Shown: one piece after another, positions 47,609 to 60,384 of the stretch | Numbering within the stretch: the first letter of the stretch is position 1 | Layout of the letters: each line of letters begins with the position of its first letter | NCBI GenBank assembly: GCA_036320915.1 | Contig: JAXBDG010000002.1 | Location: 1,488,001 to 1,552,000 of the forward strand | DNA length: 64,000 nucleotides | Reading direction: 5' to 3' | From: Linnemannia elongata | Lineage: Eukaryota; Mortierellomycota; Mortierellomycetes; Mortierellales; Mortierellaceae | Notes under the pieces: model-generated | The model's database searches: none | What the model saw: only the letters and a program-made list of their open reading frames with translations | What the model was told of the DNA's origin: nothing | Program-made: the position numbers and the translations under genes

Positions 47609-50600
47609 ATGGACGACTCAAGAGCAAGCCACCACAGCTCGTACCCTTCCCAAGGACACCCTGGTCCTCACTCGTCGGACAGATACCAAGGACATCCTTC
47701 TTCGTCGTCCTCGTCCTCTCACCACCAACAACAGCACCAACACTATCAGCAGCAGCACCAACAATCTTCACAGCAGCAGCAGCACCACCATTCTCACGTC
47801 TCGTATCCCAAGGATAGCCGAGGCCATCCCCAGCAGTCCCAGTCTTCGTCCTATTCGCAGGATCCTGACTCTGGCGCCGCGTGGCGTTCACCCATCACCC
47901 CAACGACCACCCGAAAGTTCAACCGCATGGCCATCCACGAGGTCCTCGAGAGCCACCAGCAACAGCAGCAACACCCGCACCCCTACGGCGAAGAGGACTC
48001 GCCACCTTACAGACGCAGAGGCTCGCCTGACGACTACCCTTACTCGGACCCACCCGCCTCATCCAACAACAACAATAACGGCAGCAACAACAGCATGGCG
48101 GGCGCTGGATCAGGGTTTCATCCCTCCTCGCGGTAAGCAAAGCGGACGCCAGCCTCCGAGTCATCACACTCCCTCGTCTGTTCCTTATCCAGACAGGTGT
48201 ACTTTTTTAGGCTTTCTGGGGCTGAAAATATCAGGGGCAAACAGAGGATCACCAGGGCTGGGATACAGATGAACTGGGTTGCGTTGGGTTGGATTGGGTG
48301 CGATTAGGTTGCGTTGGGAAAGAGACAACGCCATCTATGGGGGAAAAGAGGCGTGGTGACACTTTTGCGGATATCTTTCTTCTCTTTGTTGTTTTCTGGT
48401 TGCGCACTTTCCGTTTCCCCACATATAGCGTTTTTTGTGGTTTTTTATCTTTGTTATCGGTCGTGTGTTTTTGTTATCGCGGCAGTATGTTGGCGGAAGA
48501 CATAGCAGACGAATTCGAGACAGAAAAATAGAGCGAGGGAGAGAGAGAGAGAGAGAGAACAATAAGGTGTCGCTTCCAGAGCATGTTTAATGCGATGGGG
48601 TACTTTTGCTTCATGCAGTAGATGGATGTATGTCAAAGAACAAAAACAACAACACACGCACGCAGGGCTGACATAGGCGTCTACTTTGATGCAAATCAAA
48701 AAAAAGGGCAGATGGTTCTCTGGGAAAGGCAACAACACCAACAATAACAACAAAGCACATTGACGAATTGCATGTGTGTGTGTATAGACTTTGTTTTTTC
48801 TTTCCTTCCCTCGTTCCCCATCCATCCATCCACCAACTCAAAGGCCGATATTATCACCTTTATTGGTGCAGCGACCGCGCATGCATGAGAATCCGATCCA
48901 AAGCCATTGCTTATTCATGCAACCTTCGCTTTCTTTCTCACTCTCTTGCTCTTGTGTATCCCCTTGCGCGCTTATTCTCCGTTCCGCCATCTCAGCCCTC
49001 CCATCCCTCTCTCTCTCTCTCTCTCTCTTTCAATTCGCCTTCCCTTTTCCCTTGATTGTCTCGCCCCTCTCCCTCCCTCCCCTTTCCTCAATGGTCTAAT
49101 GCCATAAAATTCTTGTGCACCCACCCCTGTCTTCATTTACATTTTTCATCTCCCACAGAGACTAACGGATCTTGTGCGCCATGCCTTCATTTTCTACTTC
49201 CATTGTTAGTAGTTCCTTTGGTCGAGGCGATGTGCGCTCTTCTTCAGACCACTACCACCGTGGGGCCTCTCCACGCTATCGTCAAGACTCGCCCATGCCA
49301 GGATCGAACTCTGAGGACGAAGACGATGATATCCGTAACAACAAGAAGCGGCGCACGGTGCCTGGATTGTTGCAGAGCCACGAGGGCGGACATCGGCAAC
49401 AGTCGCCTCCTTCTTCCTCGCCTGGTGGACCACCCGAGGTGATGGATCAATTGCGAACCACCATGAAGATGAAGCAACAGCAGAGGGCTCTCATCGTGTC
49501 CAGACAGAGCGCCCAGCAAGGTGGCGGTCCGGGTCAGGGTCAACCTCAGCAGCAGCCATCTCCCCAGCAATCAGGAAATGGTCGACCCACCTCGTCTAAT
49601 GGCAGCAACCAGCCCGTGACAGAGACAACCCCAAGCGGACTTGGAGTCTTTCATGGAAGCGCATCCTTTGCACTGTTGAACCGCCGCCCTCAACCCTCGC
49701 CCAAGAATCCAAAGAACGCGAAGTCCCTCACGATTTTCGCTCCTTCTTACTCAGAGTCATCTCTCTCAATCCAATCGGCACCCTTGCAGCCGTCTCAGAG
49801 TCACCAAGCCATGAGCATGGGCCTCCGGACATCCCAGCCCCTTGTCCCCCGTCACCAGCACCACCCCTACGCCCAGCCAGGATCTTTTCAACAACCTTTG
49901 CGTTCGCCTCGCACAGCTGGACATGCGAAGAAGCCCTCGCGTGCTACCCTTCGCCAGCCCGGACCTCATGCGCCGAGTGGCGAGCATAGGTATGTCCCTC
50001 TCATCAGCACGTTAACATTATGATTTTTTTTTTTTTTTTTTCAGATGGAAGGGTACTAATGGATATGGAGCGTTCACCGCTATAAACGCTTCTCAAATAG
50101 TAGCTCAGGAACACTTCCAGCACCTATCTTATCGTCACACACAGGACCACTGCCTTCGCCCATGTACCCGTCAACACCCTTCCACAGCAACCTCAGCAAC
50201 CTTAGTAGCAACCCCAAGCATATGTTTATGGAGACGGTGTCAAACCTTTTTGACTCTGTGGACTCGAGCCGCAGCCTGAAATATACCCTGGAGGAACAAA
50301 TCCGCAAGTCTGCCCAGTTGCTTCAGACTCTTCAAGCAAGTGGAACCATGATTGAGAACCTTGTCCGCGGCCAGTTCAAAGAGCTGGAGAAGGGCGTCAT
50401 TGAGCGATTCGAGGGCGAGATTGAGCATTTGAATGCTCGTGTTCGCCAATTGGAGGAACATCAGGGTTTGACCCCTCCACCCAGAAAACCTAAGTCGGTC
50501 CCCAACTCCACGACTACTCCTCCAACCTCGAAGGGGGCTACGGGAGCAGGAGCTGTAGCGGGAGCAGGCGCACCATCGTCCATGTCCTCTTCGGCGTCTT

Positions 50601-50839
50601 CAGGACCTGTCCCAATGGATGCGGTGGAACAGACCACATCTTCGCCTACACCACCTCATGCTGGCAGCTCTTCGCCCAAGCATGGAACTCTGCCCACACC
50701 ACCGTTCAACAAGAACCAGGACGCGTCGAGTGCGATGGAGGTGGAGGACGAGGATCAGTCTGAGACGAGGCCAGATTACAATGCGACAATCAAGGGTCTT
50801 GGCGAACGCGTTGATAATCTTGAGAAACGCAAAGACTGA
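47609..50839 (+). CDS. Unrecognised low-complexity protein with C-terminal coiled coil
   Basis: I do not recognise the family. Three exons, 47609-48132, 49210-49989 and 50101-50839, give 680 residues. Exon 2 is chosen because the nearer acceptors at 49158 and 49160 run into stops, while GTTAG at 49209 keeps frame and has ACTAAC (49161-49166) as branch point. Exon 3 starts after CAAATAG at 50100, again the frame-keeping choice, with TACTAAT upstream. Residues 1-120 are His/Gln/Ser-rich. Short segments look conserved: WRSPITPTTTRKFNRMAIHEVLE (about 95-117), a basic KKRRTVPGLL, and AKSLTIFAPSYSESS. About residues 475-560 (LFDSVDSSRSLKYTLEEQIR to LNARVRQLEEH) form a clear amphipathic coiled coil. 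The tail is Ser/Pro-rich, with an acidic patch and a second short helix at the end. Nuclear location is likely from basic patches. A regulator or scaffold is the best guess. Confidence 0.7.
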
Positions 50840-52156
50840 TGTCATACGAATAGTAGTAGTAGTAGTTTGTTTTTCATTTCAATTGTCCTTTTATCATTTT
50901 TTTTTCTTAGAAACAAGAGCGCACACATATTCTAACAACAACAAAGAAGAAACAAAAAAAGAGAAAGTGGGCATGCACAGCAGCCCTCGAGGTCGAAAAT
51001 GTTGCCGTCACGGTATTGATAATTCGTGCACGGACTGCGTGTTGGAATGGGTGGTTCAGTTGGGCGATCCCCTTTGATGGTATACATTGGTCTTTCTGAT
51101 GAACCGAACCCTCTTTTGTCTTTTTTCGTGTTGCGTTTCGCCTCTTCTTTTTGCTATCCACTTGCACACACGACGACCAAGAAGGCTGAAAAGTAAGAGG
51201 ACAAGTTGTTGGTGTTTACATTCACTTTCATTCCTTTTTGTTCTTTTCTTCTCTCTTGTAACTACTCCCTTACCCTCTTCCTCTTTTTTGAAGTACCTGC
51301 TCCTTCTTCCTGTTGGTCCAACCAATTCGAGGTGTGGACAAGGACGAGTCACAAAATAACTTTGAGAGAGGTGATCACTTTCGTTTTTTGCCTCTCTTCT
51401 TTCTTCTTCTTCTTTCACCTTCCCTCCTTCCTTCCCTCCCTCCCTCCCATCCTTCACTCTCCTTTCCCGCCCTCTTTCCATCCCTCTTTAACCTTTATTC
51501 AGTTCTTTCTTGTCTCTCTTTTGTAACTTATTTCCACTTACACTCCACACCCCTCAGCCATAATCCATAATCCATAATCACCCTTCTCTACTCTTCCCCT
51601 CTCTTTCTTTTTTTCACTCTCCCTCATCTCTGCCCCTCTTTCCACTTTCTTAGTCACACACATACATTCACTCATACAAACATACTTTCACACCAACACC
51701 TTCCTTTTTAACCTTCACGATCACCCCTCAGGGCACACAAACTACTTACTCCTCCCTCATTATATCCTCACGCTCGCCATCAACTCTCTCCCCCTCTCCC
51801 TCTTCCTCCCTCCCGAGGAACCTCCACCTGCCTTATTTTTTTTCTTGCCTGCCATCTCAGCACAGTCCTTGTCCACCCTTGACCGCTGCTGCTGAACCTT
51901 TTCCCTTTTTTTTTTTCATTCTCTCTCTGTCGCGCTTTTTTTTGTTCTTTTCCCCACAAAGCACTGTCAACCCCTCCCTCCACTCCACTCCGTCGGTTTG
52001 ATATCTTTCCAGGACGACTGATTCTCTTTTGAATTTCAATTCTCAACCTTTACACTCACTCCCAACCCTTACTTGAAATCGACATTCCTCCAGGAGAACA
52101 CTCGACAGAACAACCTTCCAGCGGACAACTTTTTTTTTCTGTCTCAGGGCGAGAGT
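50840..52156. other. Intergenic: SPT20 promoter and leader
   Basis: CT-rich DNA with no recognised coding sequence. The tract TTTTTTTTTCTGTCTCAG ending at about 52148 looks like the acceptor of an intron in the SPT20 5' leader. An in-frame ATG at 52073 lies ahead of it and would add 28 residues if that stretch were exonic. Confidence 0.5.
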
Positions 52157-55100
52157 ATGAACTCGACGATGGTCACAGCTATCGAACATCACAATCAACA
52201 GCAACCGCAGAGTTCGCAGTATGGAGTTGCCGGGATCCAAACCTCCAACTTGAACAGCACTGGCTCGCGTGGACCAAAGTCGCCTCTTGTCAACCTGGCT
52301 AACGGTCTCACAAGCCCCGGACGTGGTGGTGGAGGTAGTCAAAGCAAAAAGGCAGCAGCGGCCGCCGCCGCTGCCGCCAAAGCATCCTTGTCGCTCCAAA
52401 CCAAGATCTCGGCACATTCATCCTCGGCAAAGTCAGAGAGTCCACGCATAGCCATATCATCTCCTGGTGGCGTGGGGAATTCGCCCATATTGGAGCGTAC
52501 AGGGCGAGGCGTCAAGAGAAGTCGCGAAGAGGATATTACCGCTGTCAAAGTAAGGCCTCAATTGGACATGGTGTATTACGCACAATAGTTCTTGTATGTG
52601 GTGTGCATTTACGGCTGCTCAGATGTTTTATTAATTGGTAATATGAACGCGTTCTTTTCACTGCGTCGGTATTCGATGTTTTCGTAGTCAACTGGGCCAA
52701 CAGGTACATACCTACTTATTCATTTCGTATGTTGCAAGGGTCAGGATTCGACATGCGTAGATAATCCATTGACAACTTATTCTTCTCCTTGTGAACCTGT
52801 AGATCTGCTGAAAAAGTACAAGAATAGTCCAGCATCCTTCGTCATTCACCTTTACGAGACGCACTTCAAGTTCGAGAACCAGGTAGTTGCAACAAACCAC
52901 TAATAGTCTGCCCTTTTTTTTTTACGTTGAAAGAACAATCCATGTAATGCCCATCGTTCCATCTCTATCACTTGCACTCAATCATTCACTCACTCACTCG
53001 CTTTTTTCATACCTCAATAAATAATAGGATGGCGTCTTTTTGTTCAACTCTCCTATGAAGGTATGTCGTTCGGAAATTAAATCCGGCCTTATCTTTAAGG
53101 AGTCTGGTTGATGAGGAATATTGCATTCTAACTTGTAATTGTTGTTTACCTTGCGCCATGCTTGATAGATCTTTCTGAAAAGTATACAGGAAAGGCGGTT
53201 GCCATCTGGTCTCTTGGACATCATCAAGAGCGCCCAGTGCCCTTACTATGAAGGTGCGGACGGAATTCACCAGTATTACCATGGATCCATATGACAAAGG
53301 AAATATCGTTCAGAGCAATGTGAAAGCTAAATCTAGGATTCTCCGTAATTGTTATTCTTAGGTCGTCTCATTGTGGAAGTCGTCGATCACAGAGCAAAGG
53401 CAACCCAGGACAACAAACCTTCAAAGAAGCGCGTCATTTTGTCACCATCACAGGAAACGCTGTGGGCGGACCTTTCATTGCTGCACGAAGAATCAGGAGA
53501 GGGGTGGTCAAGTCAGTTGATGCTGGATGTCGAATCAAAAATCTTGGTAAGGTGCCACATTACTTGCCTGTTGCATTCCACGTCGGCAGCGCCACTTGCC
53601 TTCTGTACAAGCATTCTGCTTCGGGGAATTAATATTTTGGAACCTTGAATCTGACAGTGTATTGAAATCTCTTTGGTATTGCATTTGCATGGGGGAAAAT
53701 AGATTGCTACTGAAGAACCATTGTGCCTGGACCCATCACCAATGGTCACTGTACTGAGCAACCAGATATCCTACCACCAGACGTCAGCCACGCAGCGTAC
53801 CAGGAAAAAGCGCAAGTGGAACTCTTTGGAACGCGAGCAGGAGGCAGCAAGGAAGGTCGAGGAAGACAAGCTTATGAGCATGATGGACGAGGTAAGATAT
53901 ATGATGACCGCTCATGATTGGGGTCACTATCCATGTAGTCAGAAAGGTACACCTTCACTCACAAGTTCCCTCCTTTCCTTAATCTACAATCATTTTAGAA
54001 AGCACTGGTGGACTTTCAGCCAAACTTTGGCCGGCTCGCATTTCTCAAAGAGTGGCGCCAAAAGAAGAAGATGGAGGAGACACAAGTTATACCAGTACTG
54101 GATCCCAAGAAGTCCAAGGCGAAGCGTCAGGAGATGTCGGTTTTGCCCGATGGACGGAAAATTGTGCGAACGATTCGCTTCGAGCGCGAGGACAAAAAGC
54201 GTGGATGTAAGTTATACAAGCACTTGTTGCTCTGTCAGCTGCAGAAAGCGTGAGATCAGCGCATTTTGTGAAGACGCTTAACATTTATTATTTTCTTGGT
54301 CCATTTGCGCATATATAGACAAGATGTACTTCATGTTCAACATTATGCAGTGCCCAGATTTGTCGTTCGAGGCTATTATGCGGTATGGAACGTCACCCGA
54401 TTCAGCTGTCAATGGCGGGATTCGCAAGTAAGTCTTCTAAAGACAGGAACAATTCATGGGTGGGCGATATGTAATGCCCTGGATACCAAGCAATGACCTA
54501 ACTCTCAATTTGTACGAATAGGTTCCATTTGGGTCCTGAGCAGTGCGCGGATGCCTATGTCCAGAGTTTAAAGTCGATGTACTTCTCCCCCAACTCACTT
54601 GTCAGCGAGACAACGCCAACATCTACCAATACCGCACGAGCCAACGCAGCCGCGGCAGCGGCAGCAGCAGCGGCAGCAGCAGCGGCCAACCCACCCGCCA
54701 ATGCCGCAGTTGCTACTGCCCCAGCGGCCACAGCTGCTACCCCTACTATAACAAATGCGACACCCAGTGCAGGACCAGCTGTACCCAATGTCGCCGTTCC
54801 TGCTGTTAACGTCGCCAACCCTGCTCCGGTTAACAATGCGGTTGCCAATGCAGCAGTTCCCAATACCAACACCAACACCAACGCCAACGCCAACGTCAAC
54901 GCTGCTTCCACCCCCCAGACGCGTTATACCCCTGTACCGCAAACACCCCAGATGGGCGCTATGCAGTTACCACAGCAACAACCGCAACAACCGCAACAGT
55001 TGACTGCTCAGCAACAGCAGCAATTACTTCAGCAGCAGCAGATGATGCAGCAGAACAACCCAGCATTACCAACTCAACAGCAGCAACAGTTGCAGTTGCA

Positions 55101-58100
55101 GCAGCAACAGCAACAGCAGCAGCAGCAACTCCAACAGCAACAACAGCAACAGTTCCAACAGGAGCATATTCGCCAACAACAGCTCCAACAGCACCAGGCT
55201 ATGCTTCAGCAGCGGCAGCAGGAGCAGTTGGCGCAGCAACAGTTGGCTCTGCAACAGCACCAACAACAGCAGCTTCGCTTACAGCAGCAAGGCCAAGGAG
55301 GCCTTCAGCCCCAGGCGCAGCTGGGTCAACCTGTTATCAACAATCCCACCCTGCCGATGCAGCAATTGATGATGGAGCTTCAACGAGTTCGCCAGGCACA
55401 GGGTGGTCAGTTGACACCACAGCAGAATCAGATGTACAATGCCCGTCACCAGGAGCTTCAGCGTCAGATGGTTGCCTTCAATCAGCAACAGCAACAGCTG
55501 CTTCAATTGCAACAACAGCAACAACAGCTCCAACAACAACAGCAACAGCTCCAACAGCAGCAGCAGTTGCAGTTACAGCAACAGCAACAACAGCAACAGA
55601 CTCAGCAACAACAACAGCAGCAGGCTCCTCAACTTCAGTCACCCCAACAGGCGAATCAAATGCACCCGATGGGAATTTCAGCTGGTGGAGCGACTCCTCT
55701 GCAGAGCAATATTCAGCCTCTGAGCAACCTCAACAACGCGGCCTCAATTATTGGCTCTCCGCTGGCCATGCAGAGGACAGTATCCAATGGTGCGGCTCCT
55801 CCTGGCACACCGACACTCTCGCAGGCCCAGTTACAACAGCAGCAACAACAGCAGCAACAACAACAACAGCAACAGCAGCAGCAGCAGCTGCAACAGCAGC
55901 AACGAATGGCAGCCCTCAGCAACCAGCAGCGTCAGCAGCAGCAGCAAGTTCTGTTGCAGCAGCAGATGCAGCAGCGTATCCAACAGCAGCAACAAATGAA
56001 GCTTCACCAGGCGGCACTCGGTCAGGCGCAACAGCAGTCTCCTTCGCTGGCTGCCAACACGATTGTCAACGGCATTCCAGGCGCTCAGGATGCTACCAGC
56101 ATGGCGAACCCAGCTCAGGGTGGCACCCCTGCTATGAGCAATGTCAACGCTGCCGCAAACGCAGCAGCAGCAGCGGCGGCGGCAGCTGGAATGATGTCGC
56201 CCAATATAAACTCTGTTATGGCTTCCAGTCCCCTTCAAGCTTCTGTCGGTCAGAACCCTGCCCAGCGTCAACAGCAGGAGAGTTTGAAGGTAGGCCTCGT
56301 TGTTAGGCTTATTTGGATACTATCACGCAGTACGCTATTGAGATGTTGCTAACGCTTTTATTTTAATTTATTCAAATTATAGTTGATTCTCAACCAGTTT
56401 CAAAAGAACCAACAGTTGGCGGCAGCAGGACGAGCCAATGGCGCCAATCCGGGTACAGCGGCCATCGCCAGTAAGTTTTACTGCTTTGAAACGAAACTGC
56501 TCTACTTTCGTATTATTTTGTGTATTAATGCCAATGTGAATTTTATTTTTTCCGTTTTTTTTTTTCCAATAGTCCTTGCTTCCCAATTGGCAAGCATTGG
56601 AATGTTTTCAACTCAGCAGCTCTCGCCCCAACTTCAGCAAATTCTTGCCGTCGCCAACATCTCCATGGCTCAGTTCCAACAGGTCAAGAACTTTCATCAG
56701 CAGCGGATGCAACAGATGCAAAACCAAGCTCTCCAAAGCCAGCAAGCCCAGCAGACTCAACAGCAGGCACAACAAGCTCAACTCCAACAGAACGTGCAGG
56801 CCCAGCAAACACAACAGCAGCAGCAACAACAGCAGCAACAACAACAACAGCAACAGCAACAGCAGGTTCAACAGGCGCCATTGCAGCAAAATCAGCAGGT
56901 GCAACAAAACCAGCAACAGCAGCAGCAGAACCCACTTCAAAGCCCCGTCCCTCAGAATGGTACTATCTCTACTCCTGTTATGAGGGCAGCCTCAGTCGCA
57001 GCTGGAGGAGCAGCTGGTTCACCCAAGCCTGGTGCCATGCAACCACCGCCGTTCGCATCGCCTATCCAAGCGCCTGCGAATGTTAATGTCGCTGCAACGC
57101 CGGCGTCCGTTGGTGTTGGCATGAACTCACCCATGGGAGCACACCTCTTGGCCGGACAAGCTGCCCTGGCGGCAGCAGCGGCCGCAGGAGGAAGCACGAG
57201 TCAACCCGGTGGAGGCGGGGCGAATGTCACAGTCACCGCCAATGCCATGCCTGCAGGGTCCCCAGCTGTAGGCGCGGCAGGGGTTGTTGGAGCCGTTGGA
57301 GCAGTCGATCCCAGCAATGCTACAGCGAATGTTAACGCAATCGCCAATGCCAATGCCAATAACACCAACGCCAATAATGCTGCCACGAACCCCGGTGTGA
57401 CCAACACGGCTGGCGCAACCAATGCCAATGTCAACGCAGGCGCTGGCACGGGCACGGGCAACTCGGACGTGACGGTCAACAACATGTCGATTGCACAGCA
57501 GAATGCCGTCCAGGCGTTCATCGCAATGCAGCAACAACTCCAAGGTCTTCGCCTTCGTCTCAACAAGGCCACACAGCATTACCAGCAGCGTCTCCAGCAG
57601 TTTAGCCACATCATGCAGAACCCCGCCGAAGGAGTCAACCTCGAGAATGTCCAGAAGCAACGCCAGGTCCTCGCCAACCAATTTCGTCAGCAGACAATGG
57701 TACTTCAGCAGCAGATAACCATCTTGCAGACTAGTCATCAACAGAACATGGAGGCACTTGGCGCTGCCGGCGTTACAACGGACATGATCAAGGAGCTGAT
57801 GACACGGCAGCCATCCATCTTGACCCAGCAGGCGATCTTGGTGGCCGAGCAAACGGCTCAGCAAGCGCAGGCGCAAGCAGCTCAGCAGGTTGGACAGCAA
57901 CTAGCGGCGATGCGAAATGCCAGCAATCCCAACGCAGTCGCAGGAAACACTGGAGTCGTAAACGCCAATGGTGTCAATCCTGCCGCGGGCGTAAACCCTG
58001 CCTTGGCAAACGCTGCCGGTCTGCTCAACAACAACGCGGCGACAATGAACCTCAGCTTACCCGGGGGTGTCAACATGGGTATGGGGCGTGGTCGAGGAAT

Positions 58101-59217
58101 GGTGCTTCCTAACGCTGTCGGTCAAGGTGGTATTGGGGGCGTGAGCCTTGCTGGTGGTTTGGGCCGAGGAAATATGATGGCCGGTGTTCCTGGGGTTGTA
58201 GGCATGGCTGGAGCTGGAGGTCTCGGACGAGGCATGACTACGCAGGGCGTCATAGGCCAGACAGCTGTCAGCGGAGTTGGCGGTCAGATGGTCAACGGAC
58301 CGTTGAACGCAGCAGTGTCAGGGGTGGCAAACGCTGTCGGTACGGGCCCGGCGGTTGGCGCTTCTGGAGTGAACATGAATGCAGTGATTGCCAACGGAGC
58401 CGCAGGAACAGGAGTCACACCTGCCAGTGGCGCAACGGCAACAAGTGTTGCGGCGGGACTGTCCAACATGCTTGGTATTCCCGGTATCTCGATGGTGATT
58501 TCACCGACGACTGGGCAACAGGTGCTCATGTTACCCAACGGTCAGACCATCACATCCCAACAGTTCCAGCAGTACCGACTTCAACAGCAAAACGCGGCAT
58601 TGGCGCAACAGCAACAACAACAACAGCAACAACAGCAGCAGCAACAACAGCTGCTACAAATGCAAATGCAACAGATGCAACAGCAGCAACAACAACAACA
58701 GCAGCAACAGCATCAACAACAACAGCAGGCAGGACAAGGAGTTAATGCTGCGAATGTTGCTAATGCTGGTGGTGCAGGCGGTGCGGTCGGTCCTCAGCTG
58801 CAGTCGCCAGTCTTGCAGTCTCCTCGCTTGCAATCACCAAGGATGGCGATCCAGTCTCCGCGTCAGCAGAATCCTCAGTTGACACAGCAACAACAGCAGC
58901 AGAACATGATGCAGAGCCCTCAGATGCAAGCACAGCATTTGATGATGATGCAGATGCAGCATCTGCAGGCACAGCAACATGCACTCCAGCAAGCCCAGGT
59001 CCAACAGCATCTTCAACAGCAACAGCAAGCACAACAGCAGCAGCAGCACAACCTACAGTCGACGTCGGCGCTTATGGCTCAGGCACAGGCACAGGCTCAA
59101 GCACAGGCTCAGGCTCAAGCGGCTCAGGCGGCATCGAATACTGGAGGCGATCTTAATGCAGGCGGAGGTGTTGATGGTAACAGCGCGGATCCCAACGGTA
59201 GCGGAGGCGCTGTCTAA
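52157..59217 (+). CDS. SPT20: SPT20, subunit of the SAGA coactivator complex
   Basis: Structural subunit of SAGA, the histone-acetylating coactivator. Twelve exons: 52157-52549, 52688-52703, 52803-52882, 53028-53060, 53169-53253, 53362-53546, 53703-53891, 53999-54206, 54319-54427, 54522-56289, 56383-56470 and 56573-59217, giving 1,932 residues (yeast Spt20 has 604). The Spt20 domain occupies about residues 130-265: SFVIHLYETHFKFENQDGVFLFNSPMK, IFLKSIQERRLPSGLLDII, CPYYEGRLIVEVVDHR. A basic helical part follows (about 310-400, with FQPNFGRLAFLKEW), then YKMYFMFNIMQCPDLSFEAIMRYG and FHLGPEQCADAYVQSLK. From about 450 onward the protein is Gln-rich with Ala, Asn and Gly stretches, runs of up to about 18 Gln, and one ordered-looking helical segment (about 1355-1450). 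A 16-base exon 2 is needed for frame. Intron 11 (56471-56572) is 102 bases and free of stops. The start at 52157 was preferred over 52073 because a likely leader intron ends between them. Confidence 0.95.
52688..52703 (+). other. 16-base microexon of SPT20
   Basis: TCAACTGGGCCAACAG lies between acceptor TTTTCGTAG and donor GTACAT. Exon 1 ends in phase 0 at 52549 and exon 3 needs one base before AT at 52803. Only an insert of 3n+1 bases joins them; this one codes STGPT and supplies the G of Asp. Confidence 0.7.
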
Positions 59218-59550
59218 GTCTCTCTTTTATTTTTATTTTTCGTCGTCTTCTGAGGTGGAGTGAGGAGTGTTTACAGCCATTGATCTTTTATTTGAAGGAT
59301 GCCATGGTGTTTTTTTTCCCTTCTTTCCTTTCTTTATTCATTTGTTGTTCATTCTTTTGTATTTCAGCTTGTTTTCTTGCCAAAAACCCCCCCTTGTAAA
59401 TAATAAACCCATTGTCAATTAGTGGCGCTCGCCGTGACTTGCATGTTGACTCGGACGCGCGTTTCATAACGGTTGAAGGGAGGATGAACCCTAGTTTTTA
59501 CATCTCTTTCCTTCTTCCTCAGACACTGATCCTTTCAACAAGCCAACAGA
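59218..59550. other. SPT20 3' flank and PSMG4 promoter
   Basis: 333 bases between two plus-strand genes. AATAAA at 59402-59407, 185 bases past the SPT20 stop, is a likely poly(A) signal. That leaves about 140 bases for the next promoter. Confidence 0.5.
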
Positions 59551-59603
59551 ATGACATCAACACTCGAGTCGACGCCCATCAGCAATAACATCGACAATAA
59601 CCC

Positions 59604-59648
<45 letters not shown>

Positions 59649-60055
59649 GCAGCAGCATGTGCCTCCTTCAAGTACAGGAACACCCTCAACACCCAAATTC
59701 AAGGTCTTTCAGGAGACGTTCTTGTTTATGAATCAGCAACCCGTACATATTCAAGTGATCGAGATGGAGAATTCGCAGTGGGTGTGGATCTCGTCTGCGG
59801 GGGCTAACCCGTTGCAGCACCAGCAGCAAGATGCTCTTCAGGGTGGTGGAAGTGCGGTAGGAGGCGGTGCAGGCGCAGGAGGTGCGGGGACGGGGGCGTT
59901 TGGGGATTTGGCTATGGCTATGCCTGCCTTCCGGGCTGGACAGGTAAGCCTTTTTGATGGATCGCACGCGCGCATAGAGAAAGTTTTCTGACCCAGCGTT
60001 TGAGATGTGTGTATATGAGAAGAAATAATGTAAGAGAAGGATAAAGTACTCACAC

Positions 60056-60100
<45 letters not shown>

Positions 60101-60345
60101 TGTATGGGGCGTTTTATATGAATTAATTAGACTCCAGTATCGAGTACGTTGCTGGGGAGCCCGATTGATGAAACGGCCGCCGGCATCGCACGGCGACTTG
60201 GTAAGTGCCCTATGTATATTTATTCCTTGTTGTGACAATGTCTCTTATTTACGGCACAAGAAGAACAAGCCCGAATGATGGGTTCTAATACCAGTGGACC
60301 AACAAAGGAGATAACAACCAACGGCAATAGACTTACGCGTTCGCT

Positions 60346-60384
<39 letters not shown>

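Noticed and set aside
57127..57900. 257-codon minus-strand open frame
   Set aside because: Antisense to the SPT20 Gln-rich tail; CAG/CAA repeats read as Leu runs on the other strand.
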